Shown: one piece after another, positions 39,580-50,600 of the stretch
Layout: each line of letters starts with the position of its first letter
How positions within the stretch are numbered: position 1 is the first letter of the stretch
Source: Tubiluchus corallicola
Lineage: Eukaryota; Priapulida; Priapulimorpha; Priapulimorphida; Tubiluchidae
DNA: 64,000 nucleotides
NCBI GenBank assembly: GCA_030141605.1
Contig: JAQGDQ010000188.1
Location: 326,001 to 390,000 of the forward strand
Reading direction: 5' to 3'
Notes under the pieces: model-generated
The model's input: only the letters and a program-made list of their open reading frames with translations
The model's database searches: none
What the model was told of the DNA's origin: nothing
Program-made: the position numbers and the translations under genes

Positions 39580-40215
39580 TAACTCCAAAACGGTTGCACC
39601 AAGGGTCACCAAACTTGAGGTTGGGGGACAGATAGCGGTATGTTATCGGTGACTCCGGGTCAAAAGGTTAAAGACACTGGACATCGGCCAGTTTGTCATT
39701 TGTCGCTCAGCTCCTCCTGCTGCTTAGTATTTAAGTCCTCCGGGGTAGATATGCATTTTGGAAATTGCATCCTAGGAAAGTTCCGAGTTAGGAGCCAAAA
39801 TGTGAAAATTAGGGCTAACGGCTTTGTCGCTGAACTTTTCTTACTATATTGGACTAGCAGTCAATGGTTATGCATGTATGCATGTGTGGGTAGGCGGTTT
39901 GGTGTAGATGTGTCTTAAGTACTTTTCGAAAAGTGGACGTGACGTGATATTGGCGAAAGTGCTAAAATGAGATCTGGTCAATGACTCCAAAAGTATAAGA
40001 TCCAGAACCACAAAACTTGCAGGGTGGGCATCTCACATAGGCGGTGAGTGACCTCGGGATCAAATGTCGCAACAGCAGGACCCAAAATATTGAAATTAGG
40101 GCAAATGACATTTTCACTCAACACCATTTATAGCATCGGACTACAAGGATATGTTATTGCACATTTGAGTAGGTGGCCAAGTGTAGATGTGTAATAAATT
40201 TTTTTCGAGAAATCA
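39580..40215. repeat. Two diverged direct copies of a ~235-350 bp repeat
   Basis: Copy 1 (~39580-39935) and copy 2 (~39981-40215) share, in order: AATxACTCCAAAA, a CACCAAACTTG / CACAAAACTTGCAGG segment, GGTGACTCCGGGTCAAA / GAGTGACCTCGGGATCAAA, AAAATxxGAAAATTAGGGC, a TATTGGACTA / ATCGGACTACA block, and GTAGGxGGxxxxGTGTAGATGTGT followed by TTTCGA. No coding frame explains both. The family is not recognised. Confidence 0.65.
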
Positions 40216-40416
40216 GCTTGGCCAAGTCACGTGACATAAGCGAAAGCGTTAAAAAGGGTTGCAATAAAATGCATTTCCTAGGTAATCAGGCACGCAGATT
40301 TCAGTAATGGCAAAATGATGATCTTGAAACAAGTACCAAGTCAGCAAAGATTTTTCACAGTCAACACTTGCATTTTTGGTCATAATGCAGAATCTTAAGT
40401 TTATGACTTCGTCATT

Positions 40417-40470
40417 ACTATTATTATTGTTGTTGTTGTTGTTGTTGTTGTTATTATTATTTTTATTATT

Positions 40471-40569
<99 letters not shown>
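40417..40569. repeat. (TTA)n/(TTG)n compound trinucleotide array
   Basis: Pure TTA and TTG runs cover about 150 bp, with the uninterrupted TTA tract at 40502-40566. The long leucine frame across it is an artefact of the repeat. Confidence 0.95.
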
Positions 40570-40997
40570 AAGTTTATTGCCTTCGCTGATTCTCCATACT
40601 ACGCACTATGGTCCAATTATAAAAGATTGAAATTCGTGACAATCTCACAATCTACAACCATAGATAATATACTATGTATATGTGTAGTGTACTATGTATG
40701 AATGAATGAAGAATTGCATCATCTAAAGCCACAGCACACTGAATAATAAAATGCATTTAAAATTCGTAGGATACATTAAAATTTAAAATACATTTTGAAA
40801 ATAAGAATTGATTCATTATAAAAGTACAAGCTATGTCGATATCAAATCAGCTTGCAATGCATGGGAGCGTCAGCAACAGGCAAGCTCTTCCAGAAACGTG
40901 CACCACAGATAGAAAAAGTTTTTTCTCCATAGAGTACTGTACGCCCTATAATAAATGAATTTGTTCATTAGCACATCTGTATCTGCATCTAAAATAA

Positions 40998-41117
40998 TAA
41001 TAAAAATCATGATAACGATTATCATCATCATCATCATCATTATCACGATCATGGTTATGATGATGATAATGATAACAATAACAACAGCAACAACGACGAT
41101 GACGATGATGATGATGA

Positions 41118-41211
<94 letters not shown>

Positions 41212-41229
41212 GAATAGTAATAATAATGT
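40998..41229. repeat. (ATC/GAT)-rich tract followed by a (TAA)n array
   Basis: 40998-41118 is cryptic ATC/ATG/GAT/ACA repeat. 41121-41229 is almost pure TAA. The asparagine and isoleucine frames over it are repeat artefacts. The TAA array is the reverse complement of the TTA array at 40502-40566. Confidence 0.95.
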
Positions 41230-41559
41230 TATTAACATTAACAGGGAAACAGCAAATTCTGATAGCTAAAATGCAATTTATTTTAAATGAACTCGACAAC
41301 AAAATACTGGGTTATAAAACTTATAATAAAAGGTCTAGTTTATCAGACAGTCATCGTTCAGATGATCTCCTTGACCAAGACGTACAACATAACTCCCATT
41401 CGTCATCCTACATTCTGGCTGCTAGTGAAGGGATAGAGTGTTACTACATGACCAAGTCATTGCGCTGATAACAGGCAATGAAACTTACATGAGCTCATAT
41501 AATTAGATAGGAAGACACGTAAATGCTTACAATGTATTGAGCATCTTCTTACAGCAGAT

Positions 41560-42520
41560 GTAGGCAGAGTGAATGCGCCAGAGTGGGCGAAAGAGGTCTG
41601 AGAAGTGCTTATGATGCTTTACAGATGGAGTCACTCAATCCAAATGAGTATGTCAACAACAAGAGAGAGCCATTCCTAGAATGTGCCCGTGAAGGCAGAC
41701 TGACGAAGGGTGGTGAAACCAGCAAGAAATATAAAGTAATGTACCTAGAGAATGGACTGATGAGTAGAGAGGAAGAGTCTTACACATTTACGCACAAAAG
41801 TAAAAAAACCTAGGTAACAGTTAACAATGGTTAATATCTGGTGCACTAAGACCCAGAACTGAGTCATTATTGGTTGCTACGCAGCATCAAGCATTGGTCA
41901 CAAAAACATATATACTCGAATATATCATGTCATTAATAATCCATTATGTGGCACAGTGTTGCCAGACAGAAAAAACAGTAGAATTGAGTAATTGTGAATA
42001 TTGACAAATAGATACTAAGTTAAAAAAAAACATCATGGCCGAGTAGCTAAACTCGTTCACTGGGCTTTGAATGGTAAATATGAATCCTAGAAGCTCATCT
42101 TGATAGGAACATCACACTGGCAAGGTTGTGGAAAGTCAAAAAGCACAAATTCTTTGGGATTATAGTCTTTTTGCAGATAAAGTAATACACCACAAATGCC
42201 CCAAAATAACTGTAATCGAGAAGAAAGACAAGAAAGAGGCATTGCTAATTGATATAACAGCACCATGGGATGTAAACATTAAGATTAAATATGTACAGAA
42301 GGATGAAAAAATATACTTATCTGGCAGTTGAGTTGAAGCAACATGGGAAAAGCCAACTAGTGTTGTACCGGTAATACCAGGATGCTTAGAATGTGCTGAG
42401 GGAACTTTGGAAAACACAGTTGAAAGACTAGGAATTACAGGAGAATGTAAGTGGCAGGAGTTACAGAAGCAAATCATTTTGAGTTCAGCATACATCCTGA
42501 GACAATATTGAATTTTGTAG
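41560..42520 (+). mobile_element. Decayed R2/NeSL-like LINE, C-terminal zinc knuckle and endonuclease-like domain
   Basis: Broken + strand frames give the 3' part of a non-LTR element ORF: GERGLRSAYDALQMESL and EYVNNKREPFLECAREG (41583-41813), then VINNPLCGTV at the zinc-knuckle position, then GRVAKLVHWALNGKYES (about 42035-42085), then AQILWDYSLFADKVIHHKCP and KEALLIDITAPWD (42128-42270), then VVPVIPGCLECAEGTLE and SSAYILRQY with a stop near 42510. The order matches the C-terminal module of R2/NeSL-type elements, whose restriction-like endonuclease has a P-D ... D motif. Here the P-D is P-K, and stops break the frame, so it is inactive. The upstream reverse transcriptase was not seen. Confidence 0.75.
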
Positions 42521-43622
42521 ACCCCGTGCAGGTTTTGTGTTAATAGTACTGCTCGGGCGTAATCTAAAAGTATAGCTTCGAATAATTCACCACTTCAACT
42601 ACATACATTCTTTATCATTAAAACGTTCGAAGCGGCATGCAATCAGCACAATTTAATGTAATTTCTGCATTAGAACAATTTTTAAACAAACTATATTAGT
42701 GTTATTACAGCACAATAAAATCAAGCCATGTGCATGATCTTTGCGAGACTGCTTTTTGTACTCGAAAATATATTCGAAAGTCTTTAAAAGTGATGTCGAT
42801 TTCGATTTTGATTCGAAGACTTGAACTTCTTTCGTTTTAGAGTTCTTCCTGTCCAATGTCTATGAGCATAATTGACATAATAGGCATTTTGATGATCATC
42901 AGTTCAAAGCCAAAACTTCGAATTGATTCAAATTCGCTTTCTGAAAGAGAATACTCACCCCTTGATGCATTATTCTGCGCTGCTACTTGTAGTTTTGTAC
43001 TACCCCCAAAAAAGATTAAGTTACTCTTGTAACACAATCACAAATTAAATGCCTGGAGGGCGCCGACGAAGTGAAGGTACTGTATAGTGTGCTTGTGCAA
43101 TAAACCGAAAATGAATTAAATTAAATCGTCTTCATTCATGTTCTTGTGAGCCTTGTTGTGTGTGGCATTAAATTTTTCGCAGGTTTTTGTGATTTTCACT
43201 GTCAGTCACTTATCAAAATGATTCTGTGAGGTATTTTTCTTGTTAGACTGGTAGTGACAATAGTATGCTAATAATTTCATGCCGAATAATTCAGTGTTTT
43301 GGTTATTTTATTGTACTTAGAGTTTAGAGATGTGCAAGCATAAAATATACTATTCGTGGCTCTAGTAAAAATTGCAGCCATGTGAGCGGCATTATAAATC
43401 GAAAACTCATTTATTTCAAGTAAATAGTAGATAGATAGGTGTGGAATAAACCAGCTTCTGAAGAGTTGTTTTTATACTATAGTGTATGCACAATGCAAAG
43501 CAGCAAAAATAATGGGGTGTAGGAGAAACTGTGGTGTAGCTAAAGTAATGGGCCTCTAGTTGCGGGCTAAGTTTAACTTATTTATAAATACATGTACAAA
43601 TACAGTGATGCGTATAAATATG

Positions 43623-44240
43623 TATATAATGTGTGTGCTTGCGTACCAAAACCGTCCATAAGTCGGCATAGTTAAAACTACGTTACGATGCTTCAAAGCA
43701 GAGTTACCCAAAAATTTTGTCAAATGTCAATTTTTCGTATTTTGTATTTTCTTGATAATTTGCATCAAATTATCGAGAAAATGTCCTAAAAAATACTAAG
43801 AATATGATTTTATAACCCAGTGCCCACTTTTCTGGCTAGAAACTAGCACTACAATTGTGAAATACTTGTTTTTTCAAACTCTGATCGTAGCTCGTAGAAG
43901 CCGTCATTTTTCTTCGGGTTTTTTCTGTTGACAAGCCCACATCTTCGTCAGGAAGAGCCATCTACTGTATTTAAACATAGCTTCAATGTGTTCTTGGAAA
44001 ATCTGTAGCAATCAACACTTTTGCAGTTGACTTTAACAGTGTTTGTCTCAAGATTACGCTTTTCAGTGCATAGCCTACACCTCAACTTCATGGTGGATTA
44101 TCTCAGCTTAGAATGAACATAGAGCAATGAGCTTGGTATCAAAATGATCGTCTTGAAATGGAGATTCAGTGTAAGTGAATAACTAGAAAAGCTTTATTGC
44201 CGACTTATGGACAATTTTGCTATGCAAACACACATATATA
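43623..44240. mobile_element. 618 bp element with ~48 bp terminal inverted repeats, no coding capacity
   Basis: The left end 43623-43671 and the right end 44194-44240 are inverted copies. Both include CCATAAGTCGGC (GCCGACTTATGG on the right), a CCAAAACCGT / GCAAAATTGT step and GTGTGTGCTTGCG / GTGTGTTTGCATA, ending in TATATA. Inside is a second hairpin, 43746-43762 against 43766-43782, with one mismatch and a CAT loop. No transposase frame is present. A target duplication is hard to call because the flanks are TA-rich. Confidence 0.75.
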
Positions 44241-44661
44241 GAAAGTATATAACTACAGTCATGCATATCTTACATAAACTGAAAAGCCTGTGCAAGAAAT
44301 CATCTGTAGATTATAAATTAATTTGTAGTTTGTTGTGAAGCATCCAGTATTAAATTTATTTGGGTATTGGAGATTTGAAATGTATCTAAGTATTAAAGTT
44401 TATTTTCTGTTCCATTTTTAAATGCCTTTTTAAATCTTTTGCTAAGCTTGATGCTTAGGCCATAATTTTACATGTATTATGTACAACAATTTATATAAAT
44501 AACATTAACAAGAGTCTTGTCCAGATACATTAGACTTGGTCTTCATTGTGTAACTTTTCAATTGCCAAAACTAGAGATTTTTTAATGTAGTTATTTAACT
44601 GCATACTTTTAGCATAGTTTCACCATGTGTAAATTTTGATGGATTTCAGCAGGCTTCTAAG

Positions 44662-47600
44662 ATGGATACAGAAGAGGAGTATGATCCAGCTTTTCCTACA
44701 GAGTAGGTATTTTGAAACTTTATACATATTTATTGTAACTTAATTAAAAAGTGGAAATTACTTCGATGATTTTCTGATTGCAGTCAAAATTTCTCAGTTT
44801 CTAATGTCCAATCAATACTGTTAAATTATTATCCATCGAATAATAATATCCATCTAAAACAGTGAATTAACAGATTATTTTGTAATAGAATCAAGAAATT
44901 GGAAAGCATTGTGAATTAAGAGCATTGTGTTTTTGATGGTATGCTTTAGTAAACTATTTTTAAAATCTGAAAATGGTATTTGGTAAATTTTGTAACTTAT
45001 TCATGTACATGTAAGCAAATTGCTGCATGTGTACTCAGAAATTATTATAGTTAGTAGATTATAGATTACTAACTAGATGTAGCAGTACAAACACGTTAAA
45101 AAATGTAAAAAAAGAAGTTATGCTACAAAATATGTTTACTGTTGAACTGATAGTAGCTCCTAGTATATGATTTATTAGAATCTTTAATTGACATTCGATG
45201 AAATTTCGAAACCAAAAAAATTTATTTGCAATAGATGGAGCTAAGTCAATAATTTGATTCTTGACAGTATCCAGCTTTGACAGATCTCGATCAGATGCCA
45301 TGCCAAAGTGATTCATTACAGTACAGTGAGTTCAGATTATGTGAAAAAAGTATCCCAGCTGATATGCTTTAGCATTAATAAAAGTGTATGCATATGTATT
45401 ATATAAAGACCCTGGTGCAAATAACGATGGTTTCAAGAGTTGAATGCCTGTTTAGTGTTAATTATATGTTAAAAGAGCTTATTTAAGAATATACCCGTTT
45501 TAATTTGCAACTAGACAGCAAAGTTGTGTTCAGGTATATTAGGAGGAGGCATCATTGTATTTCTTTTTGCATGTGATAGTAATTGCATTTAGATCTATTT
45601 TTGATTATTTCTTGCAGCGATGATGACAGAGAAATCAGAAGTCGACTTTCCACTACTGTCATTGATGATGCAAATATCCCTCTATTAAAAACATCAGCTG
45701 TTCGCAAACACTCCGAATTATTTCTACAAGGAAAGATTTTACCGGAGGCACCGATGCCAGTGGCGAAAAATGTCCTGGAATCAATTGTGCCCTATGAATT
45801 AGAATATGATTCTCAAACTAATACTCCAGCAGGAACTCCAAGAGCAAATATGCCACCATTTAATATACACAACAGTATTATTTCAGAGCTCAGAAATAAA
45901 AATGAAAAAGTAAAAATTTGCAACAAAAGTAAGGACTATGATACAAGACCAGAAAACACATTAAGTTCAGCAAAGGACAATAATGAACATATAGAGGACA
46001 TGATACAAAAGACAGCTTCCAGAAGCAGAGAAGAAGGCTTAAGCAGATCTGCCAAGTTAGCCGAAAAATTAGCTCAACGTATGAAAACTCGCTTGGAACT
46101 GTTTGACTTTGACAGTGACAGCAATGAAGGTAGTTGTGCTTCTCGGTTTTGTAACTTGCAAACTATAAATGCATACGGTAGTGTACCAGACAGTCTTTAC
46201 ATTTCTGGCAGGATCGATGATTTTGCAAACCAGACTAATGATTTACAAATCACTAGTAAGTGTACTTATTCACCCACTATCAGCACTAAACAGAAATCTT
46301 TGCCTAATAATCAGATGCCTGATTCATCGATTTTGCAATTAGAAGAGGTAAAAGGTGATGCAAAGAAAAACAATTTCAACCTTTTGGGAAACTCTTTTAA
46401 TGAAGAAAATTGTGATATTATGAGATCTAATCTACCTGCTTCTTTGTTAAACAAACACCAAAGCAAAAGTAATGAAACTGAACCTGATAGTATGTGTCAA
46501 AATGTTACTGTTGAGCCTGTAAAACCCAATGTAGAGGTAAAACCCGGAACAGAATTGCCATCTGGTGAGAGTCTGGTGGCAGATGTGTCTTTAAAGAAAA
46601 GGTTTGGAAAATTTCGCTATCTTCAGGAAGATAGAGATTCTGGATCTGAGCATGATGAAACGAAGGTTGATAAACAAGATCATAACAAACAAACAGACCT
46701 GCATTCAAATAATATTACTTTTCAGCCATTTGGAGACCATGCTAGTAGTCAAAGTACTCAAGGAATTGAGGCTGCATCTATGCCATTTGGTCCTGATGGT
46801 GATAATTCCAGTAGTATTTGTGATAGCCTACCTCTCAAGACTGAGACAGAAGAAAAAGATTTTCCAGTCTTGAAATCTAAAAAAGTGCAAAACAGACGAA
46901 GACCATCGCGATCTAGTGAGGAGAGTGAGTCCACACGACGACGTAGCAACAGAATTAAAACTCTAGAAGTGCGAAAAGAACAAGAGAAGAAACAACATGC
47001 AATAAAAATGGAAATAGAAAGAAGGAAGAAAGAAGAAGAACTTCAGCAGAAAAAGGAAGAGCCACCAAAACTAACACAGAAACTAAAACAAAAGCCTGCA
47101 GATAAACAAAGTGATGGCAAGCGTACATCAAAAAATAATAAACAAAAAGATAAAACTGTTGTACAAGCTGCAGACTCGCAAGCATTACTTCCTAAGTCAG
47201 GAAATGATGCTACAAACTTAGAAACTTCTGTTAATAATAACACATCCCCTCCGATAATTATCCCGACAGCCGTCCCTTCGCCTCCCAGACGACCCAAGCA
47301 GGAAACTACTGCATTTACTGAAGAACCACTAAAAGCAGAAAAGGTTAAATCAAGGTGGAGGCGATGGAGTGAAATGGATTTTGGCGTGAAAAGCAATACA
47401 ATTGATGCTAATGTTGTTCCTAGCTTACCTGTCTCCTCTTCTACCTCTGATGAATTGTCTATTTCCACTAGCACTGCTGTAACAGGTGCAGTGTTAGATA
47501 CTTCGCCATATTCCCAGCCTCCACAGGCAGCTTCACAACCACTTTTAGATCAACAAGAAAATTTGCCGCACTTTGAGATGTTAACAGAAAATATTTACTT

Positions 47601-50600
47601 GACAGAAAGGTATGTCATAATTTTTTATTTAGTTGGTATACAGTGCATACATCTTTTCATCATTTTTAAATGAGTCTACAGTTTAAATTATTTTGTTTTA
47701 ATGGATAGCATTGTATCAGTTTGCTTAAATTAATATTTTGTATCTTAAGGCGTATACATTCCAAGATCAGGAAGGAGATAAAACGGTACATATGTGATTG
47801 CACCACATCCCGAGAAGAGAGAAAGCGTGGGTTGTCAGCTTGTGGGACAAATTGTCTTAATCGACTATTAATGATTGAATGTACTTCGCGATGCCCAACT
47901 GGAAGCCACTGCACTAACAAAAGATTTCAAAAGGTTTGTTTTCCTTAATATTGAAGGACTTAACATAGCTTGTTAGAAGTGTTACATTTTCTTCTGCAAT
48001 GATTACAGCTAGGGCAGTGTTGAAAGAAAGCATTTGATGTTTTTTCTTTTTACTAATATTACTGTGCATTTGAACTATAGCTTAGTTTACTTTTTAAGAC
48101 CAAATATTTTGAATTTTATTCATCATTACAACACTTTATTCCTGGTCTGCAAATCAAAAATTGTTACATGTAAGTTCCTGTTTATTGAGATATACACTTT
48201 CTATAATATTTAATTGCAATTTAAGTTGTCAAGTTAATTAAGAATAGTTACGCAATGTAAAAATATGAGGTGACAATTTCCTTCCTTGAAATTCTGATAA
48301 GTTTTCTTTTCCGATGTATGATTTCGTGTAGGGTATGATCCCCGGCAAATAAATTTTGTTGCCAGTGTCAGTTAGCTAAAGTTGCCTAGATTTTACGGTA
48401 TCTGCTGTCTCTTTTTTCTTCTCCTCTCATTACACTTTTCATGCTTCCCTTTTATGTGTCTGTTAAAAGTAATTGGGTCTTACAGTCTTGCATCTCTGTG
48501 AACCAAATGAGCTCTATGTGGATTATATGTCTGGTTTCAGGTTGAAAATGCAAAAGTTGAGCCCTTTAAGACTGAGATGAAGGGTTGGGGCTTAAGGGCC
48601 ACGGAAAATATTGACAAGTAAGTTTCAGCTACTTGAATTTAATTAAACAATAAATATAATACAATGTATTGTCTCTTTTTTGTTTTTTGCTTTACATATT
48701 TTTTTTACTGTTGATGGCATTTGCAACCAGAGTAGTTTCTGAGAGCAAAATGATTGTTCTTGTACTAAGGAATTTCCAATGCAAGTCTTTTTGTTATATT
48801 AAGGGGGACGTTTGTGATGGAGTATGTTGGTGAAGTGCTAAACCATCGACAATTCAAGGAACGAGTAAAACAGTACAACAAGGAAGAAAATAAACATTTT
48901 TACTTCATGGCTCTGCAAAGTGATGAGATTATTGATGCAACTCAAAAGGGCAATATTTCTCGCTTTATTAACCATAGCTGTGATCCTAACTGCGAAACAC
49001 AAAAGGTGGGTTTAATTAATCTGCACGAGTTACTCTATATTCCATGTACATTTAAAAATTCATGTTTATTCTGTAACCTTGTTACTGCTTTAGATTAAAT
49101 CTTATCTCAATGTTTCATTCTTACAAAAATGTGTTTCTTGTGATAAAAGCTTGAGATTGCTTATATTATTCCTTGAGCTGTCTTGATAAGTAGTATGGCA
49201 ACAATCATTTAAAGAGAGTTGATTTGTTAATAACTGCTATGTGATTGAGAGTCCAAAATTTTGTTCAAATTAAAAAATATTTATGTCCTTGCCTGGTAAA
49301 CTCTATTTTTTGTTATTGTGTTCATGTAGTTTTAAATATTGTTTTTTTAAAGCCATAACACTGTATTTTTGTGATATTTCGTTATGTCAACAATTTTAGT
49401 TTGGTACACACTGGGCAAGTGCCCATTTTCATTTATTTTGACATCTTTTCTGCACCAGGACACTCATTGGCAACATTTAGTAATATATCTGATGCTGTCC
49501 TGTGAAATTATATTTTATTCATAATATTGTATTATGCCCTGCACATTTCTTCTGCATTATTTTAGTGGACAGTAAATGGAGCATTGCGTGTTGGATTTTT
49601 TACTACCAAATCTATACAAAAAAATGAAGAACTTTCATTTGACTATCAGTTCCAGAGATATGGGTATGTTTTCTTTGCTAGTACTAGTACTCTTACATAG
49701 TACTAGTTTTTGTAAACTTTTGCCTTGTGTTTTGGTTTTGAAATTATTTAAGGTTTATTTCCTATATTCATTGTAAAAACTACTCCATAGTCATTTCTTG
49801 TTCTGTATCTCGTAGTGTTGCTCCGGATATCCGATTTGTATCCGAAAATGATGGTATTCGCGAGATTCTACTGGTATTCATATTTGTTATTAACCGGTAG
49901 AGAAATGGAGGTTGTTTTAGCCTATGTTTGTGTTTTCAAGGCGAAAATTTTACACATCTTTTTTCGTTTGCGTGTGGTAATACGGTGTATCTTCGGGCTA
50001 GTACTTTAAGATGATAGCCTTTTACTAATTTTTCATTATACGAACTGATCCGCATATTCGATCGGAATTTAGCTAACCTCTCCGGTTATAATCCTTATCC
50101 GGAAGTCAATTTGAGGAAATATCTGATGATAACCGGTATTCGCTGTCCGTCAAAAAAGTGTATCCAGAATAACATTAGTATCTCGGATTTCACCACCTTT
50201 CTGCCAGTCATATCTCTCTTACAGTTAGAAGTTTTAAAATTTTGCTAACAGTTGGTGTATAAAAGGGTACTTTGCATGATCAGAAGTTTAGCATATCTGT
50301 CGATGGTGTTTCGGGCCTGGTTGTAAAGGTTATTTCAAATCTTTTAGTTTTAGTTGGTTATATTTCATCATTAAGCCTTTTCACAGTTTTTGCTCACACA
50401 TGCACTTGCTGTAGGTCAAAGGTTAAGTGTACAACAGCAATGCATCTTAAATACAACTGACACATGATGTGTGGGTAAAGCAAAGCCATCTGCTGCGTTA
50501 GTTCCGTAATGTTACTTGTTTTACTTGGCAATTACTTGTTGAGTATGCATTAGTCTGTGCGTAGAATAGGATTTTGCTTGGGAACAAAGAAAACAAACTA

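Larger units (their letters stand above)
39145..44649. other. Repeat-rich interval between divergent eIF1 and SETD2
   Basis: No host protein-coding gene is recognised. From left: a short region upstream of the eIF1 ATG with TGCGTCA near 39290 and a GCCAT motif (minus strand) near 39269; two diverged copies of a ~300 bp repeat (39580-40215); complementary trinucleotide arrays (40417-40569 and 41121-41229); an R2-like LINE 3' end (41560-42520); a small GC-richer patch near 43050-43080 that may mark SETD2 transcription initiation; and a 618 bp inverted-terminus element (43623-44240). Confidence 0.6.

Noticed and set aside
40376-40630. 84-codon leucine-rich frame
   Set aside because: It is entirely the (TTA/TTG)n repeat; there is no flanking coding sequence.
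40870-41302. Leu/Ile/Asn-run frames on both strands
   Set aside because: They are translations of the trinucleotide array, not genes.
42035-42110. tRNA-Ser-like A box (ATGGCCGAGTAGCTAAAC) on the + strand
   Set aside because: In frame it reads GRVAKLVHWALNGKYES, which fits the conserved C-terminal part of the R2-like LINE ORF, so the resemblance to a tRNA is accidental.
47043-47474. 143-codon minus-strand frame
   Set aside because: It is the antisense shadow of the SETD2 large exon; its cysteine/serine/leucine composition mirrors the K/E-rich coding strand.
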